From NCBI RefSeq assembly GCF_900100945.1, contig NZ_FNCG01000003.1, positions 310,001 to 374,000 of the forward strand: a DNA stretch of 64,000 nucleotides. Direction: 5' to 3'. This DNA comes from Mucilaginibacter gossypii (lineage in GTDB: Bacteria > Bacteroidota > Bacteroidia > Sphingobacteriales > Sphingobacteriaceae). The translations under genes were made by a program, and so were the position numbers. Below the pieces are notes generated by a model. That model saw only the letters and a program-made list of their open reading frames with translations, had not been told where the DNA came from and did no database searches. Below, one piece after another: positions 63,468-64,000 of the stretch. Each line of letters opens with the position of its first letter. Position 1 is the stretch's first letter.

Positions 63468-64000
63468 ATGAGTTTTAAAATCTTGATCATTGAAGATTCC
63501 GCGGATATTCGCGAGGGTGTAGTTGAAATACTGGGGCTGGCCGGCTACACCGTATTTTCAGCAAGTAATGGTAAAATGGGATTGGAATTGGCTAAAGTCC
63601 AGTTACCTGATTTAATACTTTGCGATGTCATGATGCCGGAAATGGATGGGTATGGTGTGCTGTTTATGCTCGGAAAATCGGCCGACACGGCTAATATCCC
63701 TTTCATTTTTCTTACAGCCAAAGCCGAACGGATCGATTTACGTAAAGCCATGGAAATGGGTGCTGACGATTACCTGACCAAACCTTTTGATGACGTCGAA
63801 TTACTTAATGCAATTGAAAGCAGGTTGAAAAAGAAAAAGCAACAAAAGGAATTTTACAGTAAGGGGTTGGACGAACTCAGCAATATAGTTGCCAGGACTG
63901 ATGGGTTGAACGAACTAAAGCGTGTTATCCGGGAACGCAAGATCCGTTTTTTTAAAAAGAACCAGGTGATTTATTATGAAGGCGACAGAGGAAATGGACT
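63468..64000 (+). CDS. Response regulator with Crp-type domain (3' end outside window)
   Basis: The start of a fused regulator. The receiver domain (residues 1-120) shows ILIIEDSADI, the phospho-accepting Asp in ILCDVMMPEMDG, and the Lys switch in DDYLTKPFDD. After a coiled-coil-like linker (SRLKKKKQQKEFYSKG) a cyclic-nucleotide-binding-type domain begins (RFFKKNQVIYYEGDRGNG). The frame runs to the edge of the window. The fusion couples phosphorylation to a Crp-like DNA-binding output, and the DNA-binding end is presumably just outside. Confidence 0.86.
   Translation, partial: MSFKILIIEDSADIREGVVEILGLAGYTVFSASNGKMGLELAKVQLPDLILCDVMMPEMDGYGVLFMLGKSADTANIPFIFLTAKAERIDLRKAMEMGADDYLTKPFDDVELLNAIESRLKKKKQQKEFYSKGLDELSNIVARTDGLNELKRVIRERKIRFFKKNQVIYYEGDRGNG

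Overview
The window looks like the chromosome of a Bacteroidota member of the Sphingobacteriaceae, probably Mucilaginibacter or a relative. Evidence: two SusC/SusD pairs, a hybrid two-component regulator, CRTAC1-type FG-GAP/UnbV lipoproteins, a tiny Bacteroidota histone H1-like protein, and TAnnTTTG-type promoter elements. The genus is inferred from gene content; no rRNA, tRNA or CRISPR array was seen.

Region 1 (1-14.7 kb) is a polysaccharide-utilisation locus: the C-terminal part of a hybrid sensor/AraC regulator, a secreted CE6-like esterase on the opposite strand, SusC, SusD and two large VCBS-repeat lipoproteins. Region 2 (14.8-21.2 kb) is a drug-response island: a MarR regulator and a rifamycin phosphotransferase behind a perfect dyad that overlaps the promoter, a MATE pump gene cut in half and joined by TAATG to a DoxX-like gene, a small repeat-rich protein and a lipoprotein metallo-beta-lactamase-fold hydrolase. 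Region 3 (21.3-28.2 kb, minus strand) is a complete ebo metabolite-trafficking operon (eboA to eboF), led by a TMEM220-like membrane protein.

Region 4 (28.6-45.1 kb) is a carbohydrate and sugar-acid locus: a frameshifted GH29 fucosidase, gluconokinase, an AraC regulator, then RraA-type aldolase, enolase-superfamily dehydratase, BASS transporter, FAH-family 2-keto-3-deoxy-acid dehydratase, IlvD/Edd pentonate dehydratase, GntP permease and a second SusC/SusD pair. Two near-identical 22-bp sites precede the two halves of the plus-strand run, each exactly 59 bp before a TTTG promoter element, so both halves are probably controlled by one regulator.

Region 5 (45.4-64 kb) is a stress/energy and housekeeping region: a Crp/Fnr regulator diverging from DUF983 and SulP genes; a histone H1-like protein, an orphan GcvH and tandem methyltransferases; an LLM oxidoreductase diverging from an AraC regulator; PEBP and ketopantoate-reductase genes; a secreted barrel-like protein; an RND-less ABC export system (HlyD, FtsX, LolD-like); a degenerate L,D-transpeptidase; an atypical Nramp transporter; and the start of a receiver-Crp fusion regulator. 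FNR-box-like dyads with the core TGATAAATATCA stand before the DUF983/Crp pair, the methyltransferases and the ABC/L,D-transpeptidase pair, which suggests a local Crp/Fnr regulon. Two short non-coding elements of about 186 bp with terminal inverted repeats (54945-55130, with a 10-bp target duplication, and 45185-45371) look like MITEs.
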